Below are positions 44,384-53,391 of a stretch of DNA of 64,000 nt, piece by piece. The stretch is from the NCBI GenBank assembly GCA_028285445.1, contig JANQPQ010000056.1, forward strand, positions 310,001-374,000. The letters run 5' to 3'. Every line of letters starts with the position of its first letter. Position 1 is the stretch's first letter. This DNA comes from Cyclobacteriaceae bacterium (GTDB lineage: Bacteria; Bacteroidota; Bacteroidia; Cytophagales; Cyclobacteriaceae). The notes beneath the pieces are model-generated. The model saw nothing but the letters and a program-made list of their open reading frames with translations, was not told where the DNA came from and did not search any database. Made by a program: the position numbers and the translations under genes.

Positions 44384-44560
44384 ATGAAGGTTCATGGCAG
44401 TAAGTTAGCCACTGAATATAAGACTCCTTCCAAACAAGGTGAGGTTATCTCACTTATATTCTCTCCCCAGTTTAATGCTGATGTTCGCATACATTTACAA
44501 TACAAATCTGGTGATGGGCAGATTATGGTATCTGAAGTCAAAATTCATAAAGTTTCTTAA
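44384..44560 (+). other. Short REP-fused ORF, probable gene fragment
   Basis: A 58-codon plus-strand frame whose ATG abuts the outer REP palindrome; the frame stays open back through the REP to 44354. The product looks like the C-terminal end of a larger beta-rich protein (EVISLIFSPQFNADVRIHLQ, then YKSGDGQIMVSEVKIHKVS). No family recognised. Most likely a fragment of another gene, possibly from a toxin or immunity module, left when the repeat duplicated; a small intact gene is the alternative. Confidence 0.4.
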
Positions 44561-44690
44561 TAGTTAGATGCACATTGAGGACAGGATTCTAATAATCCGC
44601 AGACTCTCCACTCCCCCTATTCCCTACGTTTCCCCCCTTCCTTGAAGTTAATCAGAGTTTCCATCTCGAAGATATTATAGAACAGAACCA

Positions 44691-45371
44691 TTATCTCTTA
44701 CCAATGAAAGGCGAAATTTGCTTGAATAATGCAAATTCCTCAGCATAGGTTACCTCCTCCTCCATATCAAAAATGAGAGAATTTAGCTCTGAGGCTATTG
44801 AAACTATGATCTCATCTGAGTGATCAGCGTTCGATAAGCCATTGAACGAGTGTTCAATCAGCTCGTTGGGAAACACTGTGTCCTCTTCCTTAGTACTAAG
44901 AAACTCTTCCACAAAACGAGTATACTCTCGAACTAATGTTATTGTGTACTTAGAGGACAAATGAAGTTGGCAGACTAGTAACAACTCTTTTATTTTGAGA
45001 ACTCTCCATTCTTGGTCAATCCCTTTAAAGAATTCTAAATCTAACTTCATAAACTGGCTCTGAGCTTCTAAGTAAGCTTCTTTATCAAAGTAGTAGTGAG
45101 CAAAATACAATCTGGCGAATTGATGTTCAGTGATTGCTAGAGACTCTGAAAGGTATAACTCAATCTGCTCATCTCTCTCTTTCGATTCAATTGGAAGCCT
45201 ATACCAGCAATAAGCAATCATATAAAACAACTCAGATTTGTTTTCAACCTGCTGTTCAGAATCCTTTAATAGCTTAATTACAGCTTGCAGTTGTTGAATC
45301 ATTGCACCTTGATCATCACTTATCAAGGTATCTTCTATTAATTTTCCTGCACGGTCAAGTACGTCCATCAT
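44691..45371 (-). CDS. Putative immunity protein for the RHS toxin
   Basis: A 226-residue, strongly acidic, all-helical cytoplasmic protein with no recognised family; the helix pattern (SELFYMIAYCWYRLPIES; ARLYFAHYYFDKEAYLEA) resembles TPR-like hairpins. Its start codon overlaps the stop of the large RHS toxin gene by four bases (ATGA), the standard arrangement of toxin and immunity gene. The acidic nature complements the strongly basic toxin tip. Absence of a signal peptide suggests the toxin acts in the cytoplasm. Function is inferred from position and charge. After its stop lie about 130 bases with only a 24-codon frame (44617-44691) before the REP region. Confidence 0.65.
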   Translation of the reverse strand: MMDVLDRAGKLIEDTLISDDQGAMIQQLQAVIKLLKDSEQQVENKSELFYMIAYCWYRLPIESKERDEQIELYLSESLAITEHQFARLYFAHYYFDKEAYLEAQSQFMKLDLEFFKGIDQEWRVLKIKELLLVCQLHLSSKYTITLVREYTRFVEEFLSTKEEDTVFPNELIEHSFNGLSNADHSDEIIVSIASELNSLIFDMEEEVTYAEEFALFKQISPFIGKR

Positions 45372-48300
45372 CTCTTTCTATTTCCAGGGTGATTCAACTC
45401 ACGCCCTTTATGCTCTAACCTCTTTGCTGCCCTCCGAATAGATTGAATAAACCTCGCATCCCATCCATCTGGATTTTGTTTCGCTAAAGTGCGTAAATCT
45501 CTAGCCGCGCTGAGATATGCATCACCACTAGATCCAGACCTACCTCCTTTACCTTTCTTGGCAACCCTTTGAAACCATTTCCTAAAACTATTTCCAAGTT
45601 CCTCAGCTGCCTTATTAAAAGTCTTGTATCGCTTTCCAACCTTATACGATTTTACTACCAGTCTTAGCCTCTTAACAGCAGTCAAATCTGGAGGGGTACC
45701 TGTAACCTGATTCTCTGCTCCTCCAGTATAAGTAACATGTTGATATAATGTTACGAGATCGTACATTAGAGATAACCCAAGATCATCTGGATTTCCATCT
45801 GCAAGTCCATTATAAGGATTGCTATTCCAAGCTCTTGGTCCTTGGTCCTCTTCACTCTCTTCTTCTCCTAGAGTTCCAGCTTGTTCTTGAAGAATCTCCA
45901 GAAGTATTTTCCAGTTATTAAATTGTAGCTGAGATACCCATTCGCCTAAATCTGCATTGTAAACTTGACCATCATCATTAGTATCTCCGTGTTTTGGACA
46001 ATTTCCGTCATCACAATCGTTGGAATTCTCGGAATTCATACCAGTTGGATCAAGCATGAGAATTGGGTTATTCTCCACATATCCATATGGGGAGTAGGGC
46101 ATATACTCCTCACTCAATGGATCGATAGTTGTCCATTTAGCTATGAAGGCATCATACATCCTCGCTCCATAATCATACCATCCCAAGTCTAAATCTCCTT
46201 GAGATTCCATCCCATTATACTTGAACCTATTGGCTTTAGAATTCGAACGTTGATACCCATTAAAAGCCGCACCAAAGGCATAATAGTCATCAGTCTGTAC
46301 AATCCTGCTCTTACGATGTTCAATTGATAGATCATCAAACCAAACCTCACTACCTGCTGTTTCGTTAGACAGCCAGATGTAAATAAAACCACTTTGTTCA
46401 ACACCTACTTCAATCTCCAGGCTATCAAAACCTGTCTCACTGCCAGAAGTTACAAATGAACCTTCGGTAGATATGCGGTCGAATCCGGCATCAACGTAAT
46501 TGAAGTAATCATCAAAAACTATGTAGTTGAGGTAGGCTCTCGGCATCTCATCATCGGTACCGCCATAGGTGCCAATGGCCAGAAATGCATCGTCAATGAT
46601 ATCAGCTGCTTCAGTTACCGTCTCAACTGCAAAAGATAAATTGGTCAAACTCCCGGCCAGTTCACTAACAAATGCACCAGCAGTTGTGGTACTGTAGGTC
46701 CCCGTGTCTTTGTATTTACCGTAAACTTTCATGGTGACTGTATCCTGTTTACCAACTGGCATTAACATAGCTGGCCCAATGATTTCCAGGGAATCACCAG
46801 TAAGATACGAAGAATGGTTGTAGTAAGTGCCGCTGTCAGTATGATCGAAAAGATTATCTTGCTGACGGCTATCCAGGTTATCGAAGTCTATGGCTTCAAA
46901 ATCATCAAGACCATCTTTAGTCTCCATGGTTGCCAAATAAGTATCTACAGTATCTGCTGACGTAAATGTCACTCTCACGTTACCGAGATGATCCTTAAGG
47001 TGGTATTGGTACTCGTAATGTGTAGTTACAGAATCCAGGCGCCAAGCCAATATCCTTCCCTCCTCATGCTGGATCAGCTCCAACGTATCATTCTCGTAGA
47101 TAAACTCGCCAATGTAGTCGGTGGTTTTACTTCCGGTGCTGTCAATTACTACCTGGCTCAATTTAATGCCTGCCGCATCATAGACATATTGAAGAGAATC
47201 GCCGTTGTCTTTGATAACATAGCTGGGCAGGTTCAAATGGTTATAGATAAGGCTATCAATATCTTTATTGGCATCTTCTATCATGTTGCCATTGGCATCA
47301 TAAGTATAGTCATCACCGGAAGTGTTGCCATCTTTAAAGCCAAAATCGGCACTGCCAACATCAGCCACCGAGGTAAGCTGATTACCGACATAATTGTAGC
47401 TGAGATCATCTACAAAGTTGATGCTGTCAATAAGCTCGTCAACCACACCACGACGAGAGAGGCTGAGAATATTGCCGTTGAGGTCATACCCCTTGATCCA
47501 GCTCTGGTAATTACGCTGCTTGGCAAAATTGGTCCAAATGGAGTCATTCTCCACATAATCAGCAAACTTCAGTCGGTTCAACGGATCATAGATATAACCA
47601 TAGGCCTGGGCAGATTCCTGCAATGCATTTTGCCAGCGTACGCCGGTGATGTTGCCATTATAGGCTTGCTTATCAAAGCCGTGGTCGTAGTAAAGCTCCA
47701 TACCGAAGTAGTCGTTGTCGGAGCCGGCCAGTTCTTCATCGTTAATGGCGGTAAGCCAACCGCGGCTGTTATAGGTATAATCTATTGACTGCAAGCTTCC
47801 ATGCAGGTCTTTTTCCACCAGCTCCCCAATTTCGTTGTAACTGTTAGTGGCAAGGGTCTCCCGGGGGCCAAAGGAGGTGGTTACATTGCTCAGTACGCCA
47901 TTATATGAATCAATAGATGCATCGGGAACCAGCTGGTCATATGATTTCGTCGGCCAGCTGTATACCACTGAGTTATTTTTCTTATATCTGACCACACCGT
48001 TCAACCGCTCCAGGACTATAGTGTCGCCTGCGACGTAGGTTCCTTTTTGGCCCCGGTTGGTGCCATTTTCATAGGCATAGACTGTTCCGTTGCTATTGAG
48101 GTAGAGCGCATAATCGATGCTGGTGTAATGCTGGTCGGTATTATCTATGGTGAAACCAAACATACGTCTGTCAGTGGCATTAGCTGGTTCTACTTTTATC
48201 CAGCCATCCTGGTAAGCGGCGAGGGTAAAATCTGATTCCGCCCCAGCGTTTCCCCAGCCACCTGCTGCAGTTTTGGTAAGTTTCGATCCTGAGATTGTCA

Positions 48301-51300
48301 ACCCTATTGGGTTTTTCCAAATCATGTCACGGCTCCCACTACTTACTCCATGATCAACTTCAAGCAATCTATCACCATGATCATACGTGAATTGGCGGGA
48401 GACACTTACACTGTCCAGGGTGTCGTAGTGGTGAAAGAGATGGCTCTCCAGCACTTTACCCAGGAAGTCATATTTGTTGCTCATGCGATCGATGCCGCTG
48501 CTGTGATTCTCCGTAAACGTTTGTACCACCCGATAACGATCGTCGTAATAGTTAACCGACCGCAGCCATTGTGTACTGCCAAGTACCCGTGTCATGGTAC
48601 CAGTAACCTGGCCTTTCACGCGGGTAAATTCGCTATCGTTGCCTAATTCCGGAACGAAGTCATAAGCGGCACCAAAGCCTGGCAGCGTTTTAAAGTCGTA
48701 GTCGTCATAGTAGGTAACGGTAAGCAAGTCAGCTTCGGCAACCTCCGGAAATACATGGTCTAAAGTATAGCCAGAACCGGCGGTGGTATCTACCTCATGG
48801 TAGACGGTAACATTCATGAGCGTGTCGCGCAGATAAGTCAGTGATGAAGTATCGGAATAAATACCGGTGACAATAGGGCGATTAAGGATGTCATACTTCG
48901 TGAAAGACCATTGATCGCTGAGGCGTTGGTTGCCATCCTGTGTTAGCACCAGCCGGTCACGGCTATCATAGAGCATATAAACCCAATCTGCTCCCGGCAC
49001 TTTCTTAGCAGTCATCCGTCTGCGGCCATCATACTGGTATTGGAAGGCCCATTTATCAAGGGATGCCGGGCCTACGTGATGATCGGCAGCCAGCACCTCG
49101 AATAGCTCGAAGCTGGCTTCAGGGGGAAGCACGTAGCGCAAATTGCCGAGGTCGTCGTAGGCATAGTGGGTTTCCAGGTAGCCCTCCTCCCCTTGTACTT
49201 TCTTCAGGATAGTCTGGCCCTGCAAGTTGGTGAATTCAACCACCTCATTACCCGCCTCATCGATGGTAACACTTACATTAAGCTTTCCATCCAGGTATGA
49301 GCCTGCTCTGAAGAGCGAATCATTTCGCACTTCAAATTCATGAATAAGGCCATCTGATGCGTAACTATTTGTTCTGTAGGCAAACTGCACCACCTGCCCT
49401 GAATCCAACGACCAGCTTTTGCCGGGTGCAGCCTGTTTCAGCACCCGATTGAGTGGCGAGGCTTCAAATTCCTTTTCTGCATAGGCATAGTGCGTTTTGG
49501 CTATGTTGCTGTGGCTATGATAAAAGTCATATTGCCGTTGCAACGCATCCCGTTTATACTCCCCTGCTTGCAGTGAATCATCGGTAAAGGGCAAAAACTC
49601 TTTGACTTGGCGACCAAAATCGTCATAACTCATTGGCTGCACAATGTCATAACCCAATGGCGATCCTTTCCGCACTACCGTTTGCATTGGTCGGCCCAGG
49701 CCATCAAGGTACTGGGTACTAACGGTAACCCGGCTGGAATCAGCAGCAACTGATGTAATGGTATCAGCGGCAGTAATAGCTTCACGAGCGGTAAAAGTAC
49801 GCACATGGTTTATGATGGTAGGCCGCAAGGTATCATAAGGGTTGCTGTTAGTGATCAGGGGAGCAGTATTGCTGATGTTGGGCCTGTTTTGCATTTGCAC
49901 CAGGTTGAACACCTCACCGTGCACAGCGCCGCTTGAAGACCAGCTATTGGTAATTCGACATTTGTAAAGAGCGGCATCGGTTACACCTAAGTTGGCTAGT
50001 TGCAGGTTTTTGCTGGTCTCTCCAGAAATATCCGTCCAGGAAGACCCATTGTATTTCTTCCATTGGTAGGAATTGTATTGGCTTGTATCAATGGCTGTAA
50101 GTGTCACAGATTGACCATCGGTATAGTCAATAAGTATGGTGTCTTCAGAGTTTTGCTGGTACAGATAGTCGAATGTGTTAAATCCATGAGTCTGGGATGC
50201 AGTCAAATTGTTCAGAATACTACTAAAACTTAATTGATTAAAGCGCAGGTAGATGTTGGCCGTACCAGACAGGGTTAAGTCGTTAAAATCAGGAATTGAT
50301 ACGAATTCGTTCTGTTGCAACCAGATGTTCTTAAGCAATGATAATTGCGTGAGCGTATCGGGTACGGCTCCGGTTAGGTTGTTGTTATCAAGGTTAATGT
50401 AATCAAGGTTGCTCATACTCCCGATAGATTCCGGGATAGGCCCCGATAGCTGGTTGGCATAGAGGTAGAGCCTTTTGAGGTTAAGGTTATCAAAAATGTT
50501 TGGAATAGGGCCGATAAGGTTATTACGATCAAGGTAGAGGTAATCCAAATCGGTTAATTCACTGATCCAGATCGGTATCTCCCCTTCCAGATCGTTATCA
50601 TAGAGATGCAAGTCCATAAGGCTGGTATTGTCTCTGATCCAGTCCGGAATTTCGCCTGTTATTTCATTATTACCCAAATACAACCTGGTGAGCTTGGTTA
50701 CACCACTCAATTCCTCAGGAAGTGCTGTAAGGCCAGTGCCATTTAGATTCAGGTATTGAAGATTGGTAAGGCTGTTAATCCAGGTGGGGAAGTTCTGCGT
50801 GGCAATTCCAGCCAAATGCAAATGTGTAAGCCCTGACAAACTATCCAGTGCAGGAATCTCAGTAAATTGGTTATTGCCCAAATACAGCTGTTTTAAGTTG
50901 GCCAAGGTCGCAAGGCCGGTAGGCACAGCTCCGCCAAGATCGTTATAGTGAATTAGGAGCAATTGCAGTGCCTGCATATTGCCAATATTGGTAGGCACGG
51001 TGCCCGTCAAATCATTAAAATACAAATAGAGTTGCGTCAGGTTAACAAGATTGGTTATCTCATTAGGGATGTCGCCCTCAAGCAGATTTCCATATAAATG
51101 TAAATGCTGTAAGCTGGTGAGGTCGCCTATTTCATCAGGAATACTATCACTGAGGCTATTATTATGGAGCTTGAGGTGCGTTAAAGCTGATAAGTTTCCA
51201 ATACTGCCAGGAATGGGGCCAATTAGGTTGTTGCCGTCAAGCACTAGCTGAGTAATATCACCATTTGATACTGTGATCCCGTTCCAGGTAGCCATTTCTG

Positions 51301-53386
51301 CAGCATCTTCAAATATTGGCCAGTTACTGGCTGCCGGCCAACCGGTAGTGTCTGACCACGAGTCTCCAAGTGTAGATAGGTACAGATCCTTCAAGGCCTG
51401 AAGTTCGGCACAGTCAAGCACACCGCCGGTTGAAGGTAACGTAAAGGCTGTAACCGCTGTTCTGGTTGTGCTCTCGCAGCCATTAGCATCGACAATAGAA
51501 ACGTAGAAGGTAGTTGTGTCTGAAACTGTACCGGGGCTGTAGGTAGCGGATACTACCGGCACCGGAGGATCCGAGAGTTCAATCGGGTTACCGCCACTAC
51601 TGGCGGTGTACCAGCGATAGTTACCGCCAACTGGTGCTCCCGAGGCTACAAGGGTTACCGGATCCTGGCACTGCCACTGGTCGGTGGTGGTGGGTGGAGC
51701 CGGCGGATCGTTCACTGTGGCAATTACGGATACTCTTTCACCAACACAGCCGGTGGTTGTGTTGAAAGTCTCTACCCAATATGTTGTGGTTACACTGATG
51801 GAAGGACTGTAACTATTGCTTGTACTCAAAGCCGTGGTTGACGATGAAGTAGTGAACCACCGCACCTGGTCACCATTAGCACCGGGAGAGGCGCTAATGG
51901 TAACTGCTACAGGCCCCGGGCCGCATTCCTGACCAGGGGTAACATTTAACGGTGTTCCAGGCGTGGGATTAACAGTAATGCCAACAGCATTGGAGGCATC
52001 AGTTGGGCAGGTGGCATTTTGCACCACTACCCGGAAATGTGTCTGATCGGTGGTGGTAAGCACGTAGTCCATGGCGGCGTTACCTGATGTAAAGGTTGCC
52101 AAGGTGTCTGTCCAGGCAATGGTGGTCCAGTTGGAGCCCCCATTGAGCGATTTCTCCCAGCGCAGGATGGTGCCGGTATAAGCAGTTCCAATGCTTAGCC
52201 CGGCGGCAGTACCCTGACAGATGGTGGTGTTAGCGGCAGAGATGGTGCCGGCATCGGAGGCAGGGGTTATTGTAATTGTTTGCCCATCAGCCTCCAAATC
52301 TCCACAAGTCGAATTATCAATTACTGACCAGTATTTAGTAGTGATAGATGGATTAACGTTAATATCAATCTCACCGTCAGAATTAGGCACATCAGCATCT
52401 GTCGACCAAGTCGAACCATTGAACTCACTGTACCTCCACTTAACCACCGAGCCACTATAGCTCTGAGCTTCAAGTGTGACGCTTGAACTGCCACAACCCG
52501 AGGGGCTCCCGGAGGTTATCGCGACTATTCCCTTAGCGGTATTGGGGTTAACCAGACTGATATCTGGATTTCCAGTCATATCTCTCGGGCAAGTCCCTTT
52601 GGTAGCCACCACCTGATATTGACCATCGCCACGAGACCAGGAAAGAGCACTACCGGTGCCATCAACAGGATCGCCATCATTAACATAGGTGGTGCCATTG
52701 TGTTTCTGCAGTTGATATGTAGTTGCTGGATTTGTGTCTTCCGAGCCGCTTAGCTGTAACGTTGTGGTTGAACTAGCTGTGCATTCAGAACCAGAAATAG
52801 AAAGAGTGTATAGGTTGGGTTGTGGGTTTATGGTAACTGTTACCGTTGAAGAATATTTAGGCGAACAGCCACCAGTATTGGTGATCTTTGCCCGGAAGGT
52901 AGTCGTTTGAGTGACGGAATGTCCATTGAGCGGGTTTGCCGTAGTACTCATACTAACGTAGCCACTACCCTCATCCTTTTCCCAAGTATCAAAAGTGCCG
53001 ACATGTCCAGATAGGGTTAAATCCACCGCTATCGAACCACAATTGGATGTGATGTTAGAAGAGGCGGTTCCGCCGGTGTACACATCAACGTTGATATTAT
53101 CATCATATATTGTGGTTGAACCATTCTTTAGTAACAAGGCAACTGATCCAGACGAGGACCAAGTCACATCGACCGAGGAAGCGCTGGAAGTAGTGGGAGA
53201 GCCACCAGTAATTGTCCATTGGTAAGTGTAGGCATCGTCGTGTTCAGTATAGGAGTAGGTTTCCACGTCGTTCACACAGACCTCTTGCTCACCGCTTATG
53301 GTTCCTGTAACACCTGCAAACGTGAAACTTAGGCTGACTATCATCAAGACAGCCACCGCAAATATTTTTGTTGTTCTTGCTTTCAT
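45368..53386 (-). CDS. Giant RHS polymorphic toxin with leucine-rich repeats
   Basis: A 2,672-residue exported RHS protein. Visible: signal peptide (FAVAVLMIVSLSFTFAG); PKD/Ig-like repeats with paired Cys (about 25-650); plant-type leucine-rich repeats (about 710-1060, e.g. LTHLKLHNNSLSDSIPDEIG); an Ig-like domain (about 1075-1150); and a DUF6443-type RHS start (TQYLDGLGRPMQTVVRKGSP). RHS/YD repeats follow to about 2400, with a lectin-like insertion (about 1690-1845, GWIKVEPANATDRRMFGFTI). The core end is YDYGARMYDAFIAKWTTIDP ... MLDPTGM (about 2402-2449). Beyond it are an EF-hand/dockerin-like loop (DTNDDGQVYNADL) and a basic tip of about 130 residues ending KRLEHKGRELNHPGNRKR, whose activity I do not recognise. 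An immunity gene overlaps its stop. Confidence 0.88.
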   Translation of the reverse strand: MKARTTKIFAVAVLMIVSLSFTFAGVTGTISGEQEVCVNDVETYSYTEHDDAYTYQWTITGGSPTTSSASSVDVTWSSSGSVALLLKNGSTTIYDDNINVDVYTGGTASSNITSNCGSIAVDLTLSGHVGTFDTWEKDEGSGYVSMSTTANPLNGHSVTQTTTFRAKITNTGGCSPKYSSTVTVTINPQPNLYTLSISGSECTASSTTTLQLSGSEDTNPATTYQLQKHNGTTYVNDGDPVDGTGSALSWSRGDGQYQVVATKGTCPRDMTGNPDISLVNPNTAKGIVAITSGSPSGCGSSSVTLEAQSYSGSVVKWRYSEFNGSTWSTDADVPNSDGEIDINVNPSITTKYWSVIDNSTCGDLEADGQTITITPASDAGTISAANTTICQGTAAGLSIGTAYTGTILRWEKSLNGGSNWTTIAWTDTLATFTSGNAAMDYVLTTTDQTHFRVVVQNATCPTDASNAVGITVNPTPGTPLNVTPGQECGPGPVAVTISASPGANGDQVRWFTTSSSTTALSTSNSYSPSISVTTTYWVETFNTTTGCVGERVSVIATVNDPPAPPTTTDQWQCQDPVTLVASGAPVGGNYRWYTASSGGNPIELSDPPVPVVSATYSPGTVSDTTTFYVSIVDANGCESTTRTAVTAFTLPSTGGVLDCAELQALKDLYLSTLGDSWSDTTGWPAASNWPIFEDAAEMATWNGITVSNGDITQLVLDGNNLIGPIPGSIGNLSALTHLKLHNNSLSDSIPDEIGDLTSLQHLHLYGNLLEGDIPNEITNLVNLTQLYLYFNDLTGTVPTNIGNMQALQLLLIHYNDLGGAVPTGLATLANLKQLYLGNNQFTEIPALDSLSGLTHLHLAGIATQNFPTWINSLTNLQYLNLNGTGLTALPEELSGVTKLTRLYLGNNEITGEIPDWIRDNTSLMDLHLYDNDLEGEIPIWISELTDLDYLYLDRNNLIGPIPNIFDNLNLKRLYLYANQLSGPIPESIGSMSNLDYINLDNNNLTGAVPDTLTQLSLLKNIWLQQNEFVSIPDFNDLTLSGTANIYLRFNQLSFSSILNNLTASQTHGFNTFDYLYQQNSEDTILIDYTDGQSVTLTAIDTSQYNSYQWKKYNGSSWTDISGETSKNLQLANLGVTDAALYKCRITNSWSSSGAVHGEVFNLVQMQNRPNISNTAPLITNSNPYDTLRPTIINHVRTFTAREAITAADTITSVAADSSRVTVSTQYLDGLGRPMQTVVRKGSPLGYDIVQPMSYDDFGRQVKEFLPFTDDSLQAGEYKRDALQRQYDFYHSHSNIAKTHYAYAEKEFEASPLNRVLKQAAPGKSWSLDSGQVVQFAYRTNSYASDGLIHEFEVRNDSLFRAGSYLDGKLNVSVTIDEAGNEVVEFTNLQGQTILKKVQGEEGYLETHYAYDDLGNLRYVLPPEASFELFEVLAADHHVGPASLDKWAFQYQYDGRRRMTAKKVPGADWVYMLYDSRDRLVLTQDGNQRLSDQWSFTKYDILNRPIVTGIYSDTSSLTYLRDTLMNVTVYHEVDTTAGSGYTLDHVFPEVAEADLLTVTYYDDYDFKTLPGFGAAYDFVPELGNDSEFTRVKGQVTGTMTRVLGSTQWLRSVNYYDDRYRVVQTFTENHSSGIDRMSNKYDFLGKVLESHLFHHYDTLDSVSVSRQFTYDHGDRLLEVDHGVSSGSRDMIWKNPIGLTISGSKLTKTAAGGWGNAGAESDFTLAAYQDGWIKVEPANATDRRMFGFTIDNTDQHYTSIDYALYLNSNGTVYAYENGTNRGQKGTYVAGDTIVLERLNGVVRYKKNNSVVYSWPTKSYDQLVPDASIDSYNGVLSNVTTSFGPRETLATNSYNEIGELVEKDLHGSLQSIDYTYNSRGWLTAINDEELAGSDNDYFGMELYYDHGFDKQAYNGNITGVRWQNALQESAQAYGYIYDPLNRLKFADYVENDSIWTNFAKQRNYQSWIKGYDLNGNILSLSRRGVVDELIDSINFVDDLSYNYVGNQLTSVADVGSADFGFKDGNTSGDDYTYDANGNMIEDANKDIDSLIYNHLNLPSYVIKDNGDSLQYVYDAAGIKLSQVVIDSTGSKTTDYIGEFIYENDTLELIQHEEGRILAWRLDSVTTHYEYQYHLKDHLGNVRVTFTSADTVDTYLATMETKDGLDDFEAIDFDNLDSRQQDNLFDHTDSGTYYNHSSYLTGDSLEIIGPAMLMPVGKQDTVTMKVYGKYKDTGTYSTTTAGAFVSELAGSLTNLSFAVETVTEAADIIDDAFLAIGTYGGTDDEMPRAYLNYIVFDDYFNYVDAGFDRISTEGSFVTSGSETGFDSLEIEVGVEQSGFIYIWLSNETAGSEVWFDDLSIEHRKSRIVQTDDYYAFGAAFNGYQRSNSKANRFKYNGMESQGDLDLGWYDYGARMYDAFIAKWTTIDPLSEEYMPYSPYGYVENNPILMLDPTGMNSENSNDCDDGNCPKHGDTNDDGQVYNADLGEWVSQLQFNNWKILLEILQEQAGTLGEEESEEDQGPRAWNSNPYNGLADGNPDDLGLSLMYDLVTLYQHVTYTGGAENQVTGTPPDLTAVKRLRLVVKSYKVGKRYKTFNKAAEELGNSFRKWFQRVAKKGKGGRSGSSGDAYLSAARDLRTLAKQNPDGWDARFIQSIRRAAKRLEHKGRELNHPGNRKR

Positions 53387-53391
53387 GGCTG

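Larger units (their letters stand above)
44100..44385. repeat. 143-bp tandem duplication: RAYT 5' end plus REP
   Basis: Bases 44100-44242 and 44243-44385 are two diverged copies at an exact 143-base offset, with most positions identical. Each contains the start of the RAYT reading frame (minus strand, MSELRKSNTDHSY), its upstream region and a REP palindrome. In the outer copy the frame runs out after about 15 codons, so it is a truncated 5' fragment of the transposase gene. Confidence 0.85.

Noticed and set aside
44617-44691. 24-codon minus-strand frame starting at the immunity gene stop (TAATG overlap)
   Set aside because: Too short to support; ends in a basic tail with no similarity recognised. 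The overlap could be chance.
46988-47788. 266-codon plus-strand frame inside the large RHS gene
   Set aside because: Opposite strand is continuous RHS repeat sequence; the frame has a repetitive Ile/Val-rich shadow composition and no start context.
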